Shown here: piece by piece, positions 57,507-64,000 of the stretch
Layout: every line of letters starts with the position of its first letter
Position numbering within the stretch: the first letter of the stretch is position 1
Origin: Ideonella alba
Lineage (GTDB): Bacteria; Pseudomonadota; Gammaproteobacteria; Burkholderiales; Burkholderiaceae_C
Length of the DNA stretch: 64,000 nt
Assembly: GCF_018069875.1 (NCBI RefSeq)
Contig: NZ_JAGQDF010000004.1
Location: forward strand, 186,001-250,000
Direction of reading: 5' to 3'
Made by a program: the position numbers and the translations under genes
The notes under the pieces: generated by a model
What the model was told of the DNA's origin: nothing
Seen by the model: only the letters and a program-made list of their open reading frames with translations
The model's database searches: none

Positions 57507-57728
57507 ATGACCGCTTCCACCCTGAAGCCCGACGTTGGCCACACCCGGGGCGCCGAGTCCTCGCGGCTGGTGTTCTGTGTGTGCTTTGCGATGTTCCTGG
57601 TGATCGCCGTGATCGCCCAGCTGCTGTTCATTCCCTGGCGCAGCTGGTTGACCGGTGCCGAGGACCATCGCTCGCTGATCGGCGGCGTCAGGTCGGCGGT
57701 CTACACCCTGTTGTCCAACATCCCTTGA
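57507..57728 (+). CDS. Unrecognised 73-residue single-span protein in the puf operon
   Basis: This gene lies between pufB and pufA, which are normally adjacent. It has a clear GAGGAG ribosome-binding site and starts at ATG. A polar 20-residue N-terminus is followed by one membrane span (about residues 21-43, FCVCFAMFLVIAVIAQLLF), then PWRSWLTGAEDH and a short amphipathic end (RSLIGGVRSAVYTLLSNIP). There is no His positioned as an LH ligand in the span. Size and topology recall PufX or PufW, which shape the core complex in other bacteria, but I see no sequence similarity that I can claim. It may be a core-complex subunit. Confidence 0.8.
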   Translation: MTASTLKPDVGHTRGAESSRLVFCVCFAMFLVIAVIAQLLFIPWRSWLTGAEDHRSLIGGVRSAVYTLLSNIP

Positions 57729-57743
57729 ATGGAGAGACAAGAC

Positions 57744-57926
57744 ATGTGGAGATTGTGGTTGCTGTTCGACCCGCGAAGGGTCCTCATCGCGCTGTTCACG
57801 TTCCTGTTCGGACTGGCGCTGCTCATTCACTTCATCCTGCTGAGCACCGACAAGTTCAACTGGCTCGACGGCGCCAAGAAAACCAAGGCGGCGACCGTCC
57901 AGGTCGAGGCACCGCCCAAGGGCTAG
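57744..57926 (+). CDS. pufA: Light-harvesting 1 alpha polypeptide
   Basis: The 60-residue LH1 alpha protein begins [18 protein letters not shown]; His29 in LLIHFILLS is the bacteriochlorophyll ligand, followed by the FNWLDG ending and a short Lys/Ala tail. An in-frame ATG lies five codons earlier, but 57744 matches the family and follows GGAGAG. It is 15 bp downstream of the 73-residue ORF. Confidence 0.96.
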   Translation: MWRLWLLFDPRRVLIALFTFLFGLALLIHFILLSTDKFNWLDGAKKTKAATVQVEAPPKG

Positions 57927-57937
57927 TCCCCGCACCC

Positions 57938-57961
57938 ACCCTGCGTCCCCGGACGCAGGGT
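57938..57961 (+). other. Stable hairpin between pufA and pufL
   Basis: ACCCTGCGTCC and GGACGCAGGGT form a perfect 11-bp stem with a minimal loop. In Rhodobacter a hairpin here protects the pufBA part of the mRNA from decay and so raises LH1 over reaction-centre subunits. There is no T-run, so it is not a normal terminator. The 173-bp gap contains no gene. Confidence 0.75.
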
Positions 57962-58099
57962 TCGGGCCGGAGACCCCCTTGTTCACCGTCCCTCGGCATC
58001 CGAGCCTGCCGCCTGCCTGCGGGCAAGCGACCGGTCGCATGCCGACCCAACACCTGATCGGCGCAGCCCTGGTGTGCTGCGTCTGCATGGGAGTCGGCC

Positions 58100-58924
58100 A
58101 TGGCCATGCTCAGCTTCGAGCGCAAATACCGCGTCCGCGGCGGAACCCTGATCGGAGGCGACCTGTTCGACTTCTGGGTCGGTCCGTTCTACGTGGGCTT
58201 CTTCGGCGTCACCACCGCCTTCTTCGCCACCCTGGGCACCGCGCTGATCCTGTGGGGCGCGGCGCTGGGGCCGACCTGGAACCTGTGGCAGATCAGCATC
58301 GCGCCGCCGGACCTGAGCTGGGGCCTGCGCCTGGCGCCACTGGCCGAAGGCGGGCTGTGGCAGCTGATCACGATCTGTGCGCTGGGCGCCTTCGTGTCCT
58401 GGGCCCTGCGGGAGGTCGAGATCTGCCGCAAGCTGGGCATGGGGCTGCATGTGCCGGTGGCCTTCAGCTTCGCGATCTTCGCCTACTTCACGCTGGTGGT
58501 GATCCGACCGATGCTGCTGGGCGCCTGGGGCCATGGCTTCCCCTACGGGATCATGAGCCACCTGGACTGGGTGTCCAACACCGGCTACCAGTACCTGCAC
58601 TTCCACTACAACCCGGCGCACATGCTGGGCGTGAGCTTCTTCTTCGCCACCTGCTTCGCGCTGGCGCTGCACGGCTCGCTGATCCTGTCGGCCACCAACC
58701 CCGGCAAGGGCGAAGTGGTCAAGGCGCCCGAGCACGAGAACACCTTCTTCCGCGACACCATCGGCTACTCGATCGGCTCGCTGGGCATCCACCGCCTGGG
58801 CCTGTTCCTGGCGCTGTCGGCGGCCTTCTGGAGCGCGATCTGCATCGTGCTCAGCGGTCCCTTCTGGACCCGCGGCTGGCCCGAATGGTGGAACTGGTGG
58901 CTGAGCCTGCCCGTCTGGCGCTGA
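58100..58924 (+). CDS. pufL: Photosynthetic reaction centre L subunit
   Basis: The 274-residue L subunit has five membrane spans and begins [17 protein letters not shown]. The pigment and iron ligands are visible in the regions [30 protein letters not shown] (special pair) and [19 protein letters not shown] (non-haem iron). A second ATG two codons later is possible. It is followed by pufM after 41 bp. Confidence 0.97.
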   Translation: MAMLSFERKYRVRGGTLIGGDLFDFWVGPFYVGFFGVTTAFFATLGTALILWGAALGPTWNLWQISIAPPDLSWGLRLAPLAEGGLWQLITICALGAFVSWALREVEICRKLGMGLHVPVAFSFAIFAYFTLVVIRPMLLGAWGHGFPYGIMSHLDWVSNTGYQYLHFHYNPAHMLGVSFFFATCFALALHGSLILSATNPGKGEVVKAPEHENTFFRDTIGYSIGSLGIHRLGLFLALSAAFWSAICIVLSGPFWTRGWPEWWNWWLSLPVWR

Positions 58925-58965
58925 ACACCCCCACCCACGGCCCCTAGAAGACAACAGGAGCTCCC

Positions 58966-59928
58966 ATGGCCGAGTACCAGAACATCTTCACCCGCGTCCA
59001 GGTCCATTCGCCCGCCTACCCCGGCGTGGCGCTGGCCGAGGACAAGCGCGCCGGCACCCCGGTGCATGTGCACCTGCTCGGACGCTTCGGCGACGCGCAG
59101 ATCGGCCCGATCTACCTGGGCTGGCTCGGCGTGGTCGCGCTGATCCTGGGCTTCGCGGCCTTCGAGATCATCGGCCTGAACATGCTGGCCTCGGTCAACT
59201 GGAACCCGATCGAGTTCGTCCGGCAGCTGCCCTGGCTGGCACTGGAGCCGCCGGCGGCCGAGTACGGTCTGCGCATCCCGCCGCTCGAGAAGGGCGGCTG
59301 GTGGCTGATGGCGGGCTTCTGCCTGACCATGGCCATCCTGCTGTGGTGGGTGCGCATGTACCGCCGGGCCCGTGCGCTGGGTCTGGGCACGCATGTGGCG
59401 TGGGCCTTCGCCGCGGCGATCTGGCTGTACCTGGTGCTGGGCTTCATCCGCCCGGTGATGCTGGGCCAATGGAGCGAGGCGGTGCCCTTCGGCATCTTCC
59501 CGCACCTGGACTGGACGGCGGCCTTCTCGCTGCGCTACGGCAACCTGTTCTACAACCCCTTCCACATGCTCAGCATCGCCTTCCTCTACGGCTCGGCGCT
59601 GCTGTTCGCGATGCACGGGGCGACGATCCTGGCCGTCACCCGCTTCGGCGGCGAGCGCGAGATCGAGCAGATCCTGGACCGCGGCACCGCCAGCGAGCGC
59701 GCGGCGCTGTTCTGGCGCTGGACCATGGGCTTCAACGCGACGATGGAATCCATCCACCGCTGGGCCTGGTGGTTCGCGGTGCTGTGCCCGCTGTGCGGCG
59801 GCATCGGCATCCTGCTGACCGGCACCGTGGTCGACAACTGGTACCTGTGGGCGGTCCAGCACGGCGTGGCGCCCAGCTACCCGGCGGCCTACCCGGTCGG
59901 ACCGGACCCGGCCCTCGCCCCGCACTGA
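58966..59928 (+). CDS. pufM: Photosynthetic reaction centre M subunit
   Basis: The 320-residue M subunit pairs with PufL. It begins [13 protein letters not shown]; the special-pair histidine region is [21 protein letters not shown], and the iron ligands lie in [14 protein letters not shown] and [10 protein letters not shown]. It has a GGAG ribosome-binding site. Confidence 0.97.
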   Translation: MAEYQNIFTRVQVHSPAYPGVALAEDKRAGTPVHVHLLGRFGDAQIGPIYLGWLGVVALILGFAAFEIIGLNMLASVNWNPIEFVRQLPWLALEPPAAEYGLRIPPLEKGGWWLMAGFCLTMAILLWWVRMYRRARALGLGTHVAWAFAAAIWLYLVLGFIRPVMLGQWSEAVPFGIFPHLDWTAAFSLRYGNLFYNPFHMLSIAFLYGSALLFAMHGATILAVTRFGGEREIEQILDRGTASERAALFWRWTMGFNATMESIHRWAWWFAVLCPLCGGIGILLTGTVVDNWYLWAVQHGVAPSYPAAYPVGPDPALAPH

Positions 59929-59996
59929 CCCGATGTCCGCCGACGCGCCCGCAACCCCCTTGCCGTTGGCGGCCCGCTGATCCCGCAGGAGCACCC

Positions 59997-61073
59997 ATGA
60001 AGAACACGCCCCACCGCGGCCTGCTGGCCGCCGCCCTGAGCCTCTGCGCCCTGCTGGCGGGCTGCGAACGCCCGCCGATGGAAAGCCAGCAGACCGGCTA
60101 CCGCGGCACCGCCATGGGCCAGGTCAGCAACCCGCGCCTGACCGAACCGCTGCTGGCCGCCCAGACCCTGCCCGAGCCGCTGCCCGCGGTGCCGGCGCCG
60201 CCCGGCTCGCCGCTGGCCAAGGACGTCTTCAAGAACGTCAAGGTGCTGGGCGATCTGCCGGTGGGCGAGTTCACCCGCACGATGCAGGCGATCACCAACT
60301 GGGTGTCGCCGCAGCAGGGCTGCGCCTACTGCCACGCCCAGGGCGCCGAACTCTCCGACGACTCGCTCTACACCAAGGTCGTGGCGCGCAAGATGCTGAC
60401 CATGACCCGCCACCTGAATGCCGACTGGCAAAGCCACGTCCAGCAGACCGGGGTGACCTGCTACACCTGTCACCGTGGCCAGCCGGTGCCGGCCGCGGTG
60501 TGGTTCAACCAGGACGGCGGCAAGCATGCCGGCGGCGCCTCGGCGCTGGGCTATGGCCAGAACCACCCGTCGATGCAGGCCGGCCTGACCTCGCTGGATG
60601 TGAACGTGCTGTCGCGCTACCTGGTGGGGGCCGAGCCGATCCGCACCGGCACGCCGCAGGCCCTGCCGATGGGCAGCCCGATGACGATCCGCCAGACCGA
60701 GAACACCTTCGGCCTGATGATCCACATGAGCGAATCGCTGGGCGTCAACTGCACCCACTGCCACAACACCCGCTCGCACACCGAGTGGTCGCAGAGCCCG
60801 CTGGCGCGCACCCAGGCCTACCACGGCATCCGCATGGCCCGCGAGTTGAACAACCAGTACCTGCTGCCGCTGACCTCGGTCTTCCCGGACCACCGCAAGG
60901 GCCCGGGCGGCGATGTGGCCAAGATCAGCTGCGCCACCTGCCACCAGGGGGTCAACAAGCCGCTGGCCGGCCAGTCGATGCTGAAGGACCATCCGGCGCT
61001 GGGCGGGGTGCCGATGGGCTCCGCCACCGCGACGCCGCCGGCCGCCGCGACCACCGCGGCCGCCCCCAACTGA
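59997..61073 (+). CDS. pufC: Reaction centre tetrahaem cytochrome c subunit
   Basis: The 358-residue PufC donates electrons to the special pair from the periplasm. It has a lipoprotein signal with LLAGC at Cys23, so it is anchored by lipid, and four CxxCH haem sites (CAYCH, CYTCH, CTHCH, CATCH). The frame is open over pufM, but the ATG at 59997 preceded by GCAGGAG is the real start. The C-terminus is Ala/Thr/Pro-rich. ispH follows after 18 bp. Confidence 0.96.
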   Translation: MKNTPHRGLLAAALSLCALLAGCERPPMESQQTGYRGTAMGQVSNPRLTEPLLAAQTLPEPLPAVPAPPGSPLAKDVFKNVKVLGDLPVGEFTRTMQAITNWVSPQQGCAYCHAQGAELSDDSLYTKVVARKMLTMTRHLNADWQSHVQQTGVTCYTCHRGQPVPAAVWFNQDGGKHAGGASALGYGQNHPSMQAGLTSLDVNVLSRYLVGAEPIRTGTPQALPMGSPMTIRQTENTFGLMIHMSESLGVNCTHCHNTRSHTEWSQSPLARTQAYHGIRMARELNNQYLLPLTSVFPDHRKGPGGDVAKISCATCHQGVNKPLAGQSMLKDHPALGGVPMGSATATPPAAATTAAAPN

Positions 61074-61091
61074 GGCCATCCGCCCCCTGCC

Positions 61092-62228
61092 ATGGCCACG
61101 CCGCCGCTGGAGATCCTGCTGGCCCAGCCGCGCGGCTTCTGTGCCGGCGTGGAGCGGGCCATCGACAGCGTCGAGCGGGCGCTGGCGCGCTTCGGCGCGC
61201 CGCTGCATGTGTTCCACGAGATCGTGCACAACCGCCAGGTGGTCGAGGACCTGCGCCGCCGCGGCGTCGTCTTCGTCGATGACGTGGCCCAGGTGCCGCG
61301 CGGCGAGGTGCTGGTCTTCAGCGCCCACGGCGTGGCCGATGCGGTGCTGGAGGCCGCCCAGGCGCGCGGCCTGCGCGTGATCGACGCCACCTGTCCGCTG
61401 GTCAGCAAGGTGCACCAGCAGGTGCGCCAGTACAGCGCCGACGGCCGCCGGGTGATCCTGATCGGCCAGGTCGGCCACGACGAGGTCGAGGGCACGCGCG
61501 GCGTGGCCGCCGCCGAGCCGCTGGCCGTGGTGGGCAGCGCCGCCGACATCGCCGCACTGGACTGGCCGGGCGACACCCGCGCCGCCTATGTCACGCAGAC
61601 CACGCTGTCGATCGACGACACCGCCGGCCTGATCGATGTGCTGCGCCAGCGCTGGCCCGACCTGCAGGGACCCAACACCTCGGACATCTGCTACGCCTCA
61701 CAGAACCGCCAGTTCGCGGTGCGTGCGCTGGCGCGCCAGGTGGACGCGGTGCTGGTGGTGGGGGCGCGCCACAGCGCCAACGCCGCCCGGCTGCGCGAGG
61801 TGGCCGAGCAGGCCGGCGTGCGCGCCTGGCTGATCGAGGAGGCGAACGAGCTGGACCCGGCCTGGCTGGCGGGTGTGCGCCAGGTGGGCATCACCGCCGC
61901 CGCGTCCACCCCACCCGCCCTGGTCGACGCGCTGTGCGATCGCCTGGTGGCGCTGGGCGCATCGGCGCCGCGCGCGCTGCCGGGCGAGGTCGAGCGGGTG
62001 CGCTTTCGCCTGCCCGCCGGCCTGGACACCCCGGCGCTGCCGGAGCAGCCCTGCGCGCCGCCGCGCCTGCACCCGGGACCGCCGGCGGTGATGAGCGCGC
62101 TGGGCGCTCACCAGTCCAGCTCGAACTCGCAGGCCGGCGCACCCATCGCCGCGCAGGCCACCTCCTGCACCCTGGAGGCGGGCGACACCAGCGCCTGGAA
62201 CAGGCGCTCGAAGGTGGCGGCGAAGTAG
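61092..62228 (+). CDS. ispH: 4-hydroxy-3-methylbut-2-enyl diphosphate reductase with odd C-terminus
   Basis: IspH (LytB) makes IPP and DMAPP in the last step of the MEP pathway, supplying carotenoid and phytyl precursors. The three iron-sulfur cysteines are in PRGFCAGV, IDATCPLVSKVH and SDICYASQN. The frame gives 378 residues, about 60 more than the usual 310-320. The extra end is Pro/Ala/Ser-rich, looks unconserved, and overlaps bchJ on the other strand by 121 bp. Its position after pufC suggests a photosynthesis-linked copy; another copy elsewhere is possible. Confidence 0.93.
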   Translation: MATPPLEILLAQPRGFCAGVERAIDSVERALARFGAPLHVFHEIVHNRQVVEDLRRRGVVFVDDVAQVPRGEVLVFSAHGVADAVLEAAQARGLRVIDATCPLVSKVHQQVRQYSADGRRVILIGQVGHDEVEGTRGVAAAEPLAVVGSAADIAALDWPGDTRAAYVTQTTLSIDDTAGLIDVLRQRWPDLQGPNTSDICYASQNRQFAVRALARQVDAVLVVGARHSANAARLREVAEQAGVRAWLIEEANELDPAWLAGVRQVGITAAASTPPALVDALCDRLVALGASAPRALPGEVERVRFRLPAGLDTPALPEQPCAPPRLHPGPPAVMSALGAHQSSSNSQAGAPIAAQATSCTLEAGDTSAWNRRSKVAAK

Positions 62229-62704
62229 TCGCACAGGGGCTCGTCGGCCTGCACGCCGCGGCTGGTGGCGCTGCCCTGCAGCCGCAGCTGCACCCGACCG
62301 GGCCGCAGCAGCTGCGCGCTGAACTGGCCGCTGCCGCAGAAGGTCCAGGCGTGGCGGCGGATGGCCACCAGCAGCACGCGCGCCGACCAGGTGGCCGGCA
62401 GGTGCGGCAGCAGCCAGCGCATGGGCCGCGGAATGCGGTGCGCCAGCAGATAGTCCCCCGTGGCCAGCCCGGCCGCGCGGCCAATGCCCCGGGCCTCGGC
62501 CACCGAGCCGTGCTCGCGCAGCACGCGGTGCAGCGCCTGCACCTGGGCCTCGTCGACCATGGTCTGCGGCGGCGTGTCGGCGTAGGCGGCCAGGCCGGCC
62601 TGCGCCAGCACGGCGCGGCAGGCCGCCTCACCGGGGCCGGCGCGCAGCACCGCCATCACCTGCAGGATCGCGTTGGGGCCGATGCGGCCGGCCGCCGCGC
62701 TCAC
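62108..62704 (-). CDS. bchJ: Bacteriochlorophyll synthesis protein BchJ
   Basis: The 198-residue protein carries a V4R-like domain (residues about 100-198, [14 protein letters not shown] and the C-terminal [15 protein letters not shown]). BchJ was once called the 8-vinyl reductase, but that role is now given to BciA/BciB; it may aid substrate handling in the pathway. It begins at GTG overlapping the bchE stop (GTGA), so the two are coupled. Its 3' part overlaps the ispH end. Confidence 0.88.
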   Translation of the reverse strand: MSAAAGRIGPNAILQVMAVLRAGPGEAACRAVLAQAGLAAYADTPPQTMVDEAQVQALHRVLREHGSVAEARGIGRAAGLATGDYLLAHRIPRPMRWLLPHLPATWSARVLLVAIRRHAWTFCGSGQFSAQLLRPGRVQLRLQGSATSRGVQADEPLCDYFAATFERLFQALVSPASRVQEVACAAMGAPACEFELDW

Positions 62705-64000
62705 GGCGTGGCCGCGGGTCCGTCGGCCACCTCGCTCATGCGCGACAAGGCCTCGGCGGCGATCGCCTCGCCCTCGCGCCGGCGCATCGCGATCTTCGGG
62801 CCGTGCATCGTCACCCAGCCTTCGTCGGCCGCGGCGATGGCGGCGGCATCGGGCCGCGCATGGACCCGCTCGCCGGCAAAGCCGAAGTCGACCTTGCCCT
62901 TGCTCTGCGGGCCCCAGTAGCCCACCCGGCCCAGGTCGTAGAAGCTGCGCTGGAAGCCGCTCTTGGCAAAGGCCTTGAGACAGCCCATCAGGTAGCGCCG
63001 CCGCGTGCGGTCCTTGGTCCAGGGGTACTGGAAGAAGGCCTTGTTCATGAAGAAGCGGCGGTAGTTGTGCATCACCCGGTCGAGCAGCTCGGCGCGGTCC
63101 ATCGCGTCGGGCTTCATGATCGGCGTGACGAAGTTGTACTTCTCGAAATCGAACACCTCCACCTTGTCGCCCAGCTCCTGGAACAGGTCCGAGAAGGGCC
63201 AGGGCGTGTACATCGCCCAGTTGGCCATGTCGGGGTTCCAGTCGCGCGCCATCTGGTAGGTCTCCTCCAGGGTCTCGGCGGTCTCGTTCTCCAGGCCCAC
63301 GATGAACTGCGCCTCGGTGACGATGCCGGCCTCGCGCAGCAGCGCGATCGCCTTCTTGTTCTGCGCGACCGTGGTCTCCTTGTGGAAGCGGTCCAGCTTG
63401 AGCTGCGCCGCCGCCTCGGTGCCCAGGCTCACATGCACCAGACCGGCACGGCGGAACAGCGGCAGCAGGGCCTCGTCGCGCAGGATGTCGGTGACGCGGG
63501 TGTTGATGCCCCACAGCACGCCCAGGTCGCGGCGGATCAGCTCCTCGCAAAAGGCGATGAACTTCTTGCGGTGGATCGTCGGCTCCTCGTCGGCCAGGAT
63601 GAAGAAGCCCACCTGGTGCTCGCGCACCAGGGTCTCGATCTCGTCGACCACCTTGATCGGGTCGCGCACCCGGTAGTCGCGCCAGAACTTCCACTGGCTG
63701 CAGAAGCTGCAGGTGAAGGGACAGCCGCGGGCGAAGTTGGGAATCGCCACCCGCACGCCCATCGGGATGTAGATGTATTGGTCCCACTCCAGCACGCCCC
63801 AGTCGGGCGCCACCCGGTCCAGGTCCTGGATCGGCGGCTCGGCCGGCGTGGCCACCACCTGCCCGTCCTGCCGGTAGGCGATGCCGTGCACCACGCCCGG
63901 GCCTTCGGTGCGCCAGCGGCCGTCGTCGACCGCGCGCACCAGGTTCAGGAAGACCTGCTCACCCTCGCCGCGCACGATGGCGTCGATCCACGGCGCCTCC
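62701..64000 (-). CDS. bchE: Mg-protoporphyrin IX monomethyl ester oxidative cyclase (BchE), partial
   Basis: This B12-dependent radical SAM enzyme forms the isocyclic ring without oxygen. The cluster motif CxxxCxxC is in [13 protein letters not shown], and [18 protein letters not shown] follows. The frame remains open through the right edge, so the N-terminal part with the B12-binding domain is outside the window; about 433 residues are seen. The oxygen-using cyclase AcsF is not in the window, so alternative cyclases cannot be judged here. Confidence 0.95.
   Translation of the reverse strand, partial: EAPWIDAIVRGEGEQVFLNLVRAVDDGRWRTEGPGVVHGIAYRQDGQVVATPAEPPIQDLDRVAPDWGVLEWDQYIYIPMGVRVAIPNFARGCPFTCSFCSQWKFWRDYRVRDPIKVVDEIETLVREHQVGFFILADEEPTIHRKKFIAFCEELIRRDLGVLWGINTRVTDILRDEALLPLFRRAGLVHVSLGTEAAAQLKLDRFHKETTVAQNKKAIALLREAGIVTEAQFIVGLENETAETLEETYQMARDWNPDMANWAMYTPWPFSDLFQELGDKVEVFDFEKYNFVTPIMKPDAMDRAELLDRVMHNYRRFFMNKAFFQYPWTKDRTRRRYLMGCLKAFAKSGFQRSFYDLGRVGYWGPQSKGKVDFGFAGERVHARPDAAAIAAADEGWVTMHGPKIAMRRREGEAIAAEALSRMSEVADGPAATP

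Noticed and set aside
57507-57728. The 73-residue ORF as pufQ or as a second LH1 polypeptide
   Set aside because: It does not resemble PufQ as I recall it, and it lacks a histidine in the span that could bind bacteriochlorophyll as in alpha or beta chains.
54045-58088. A 1347-codon minus-strand frame over bchX to pufA
   Set aside because: It runs opposite seven well-recognised photosynthesis genes and is composed of shadow-type sequence; no motif is visible.

Overview
The window is GC-rich, densely packed DNA from a photosynthetic betaproteobacterium of the order Burkholderiales, most like Rubrivivax gelatinosus and its relatives. Three things point there: the order of the ribosomal and RNA polymerase genes with two tuf copies and the Tyr-Gly-Thr-tuf-Trp-secE run, the spheroidene/spirilloxanthin-type crt set, and the type II reaction centre operon with a tetrahaem PufC. 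The assignment comes from gene content and remembered families, not from a database search.

Region 1 (1-31,900, almost all minus strand) is the translation and transcription core. Read along the minus strand it runs tRNA-Tyr, tRNA-Gly, tRNA-Thr, tuf, tRNA-Trp, secE, nusG, rplK, rplA, rplJ, rplL, rpoB, rpoC, then rpsL, rpsG, fusA, a second tuf, rpsJ, then the S10 block rplC to rpsQ, then the spc block rplN to secY, infA and rpmJ. rpsM must lie just left of base 1. Two non-core genes are inserted: a Prx5-like peroxiredoxin between the S10 and spc blocks, and a PIN-domain gene on the plus strand between rpoC and rpsL. Promoters can be read before tRNA-Tyr, rpsL, rplC and rplN, and terminators after rpoC and rpsQ.

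Region 2 (31,900-36,150, minus strand) is trpG, ltaE, trpD, trpC and ung, tightly coupled. No trpE is present in the window.

Region 3 (36,400-64,000) is a photosynthesis gene cluster. It begins with bchI-bchD (Mg-chelatase) convergent with bchO. A light-sensing block follows: haem oxygenase (biliverdin supply), a bacteriophytochrome without a recognisable kinase domain, and the repressor PpsR. The carotenoid genes crtI-crtB with a small membrane ORF face crtD-crtC. From crtE a long plus-strand series runs crtE-crtF-bchC-bchX-bchY-bchZ-pufB-ORF73-pufA-pufL-pufM-pufC-ispH. On the opposite strand bchE (cut by the right edge) and bchJ converge on ispH.

The regulatory logic is legible. TGT-N12-ACA palindromes (PpsR/CrtJ type) lie before bchI and crtI, and as pairs between crtD and crtE and at bchC. 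The two pairs have identical 25-bp spacing, and crtI and bchI show a degenerate second half-site at nearly the same distance. The ppsR-bphP operon with neighbouring haem oxygenase suggests that far-red light perceived by the phytochrome modulates PpsR and thereby pigment synthesis. The best candidates for undescribed biology are the 73-residue single-span membrane protein encoded between pufB and pufA, the 61-residue membrane protein after crtB, and the apparently leaderless crtI and bchC starts under PpsR boxes.
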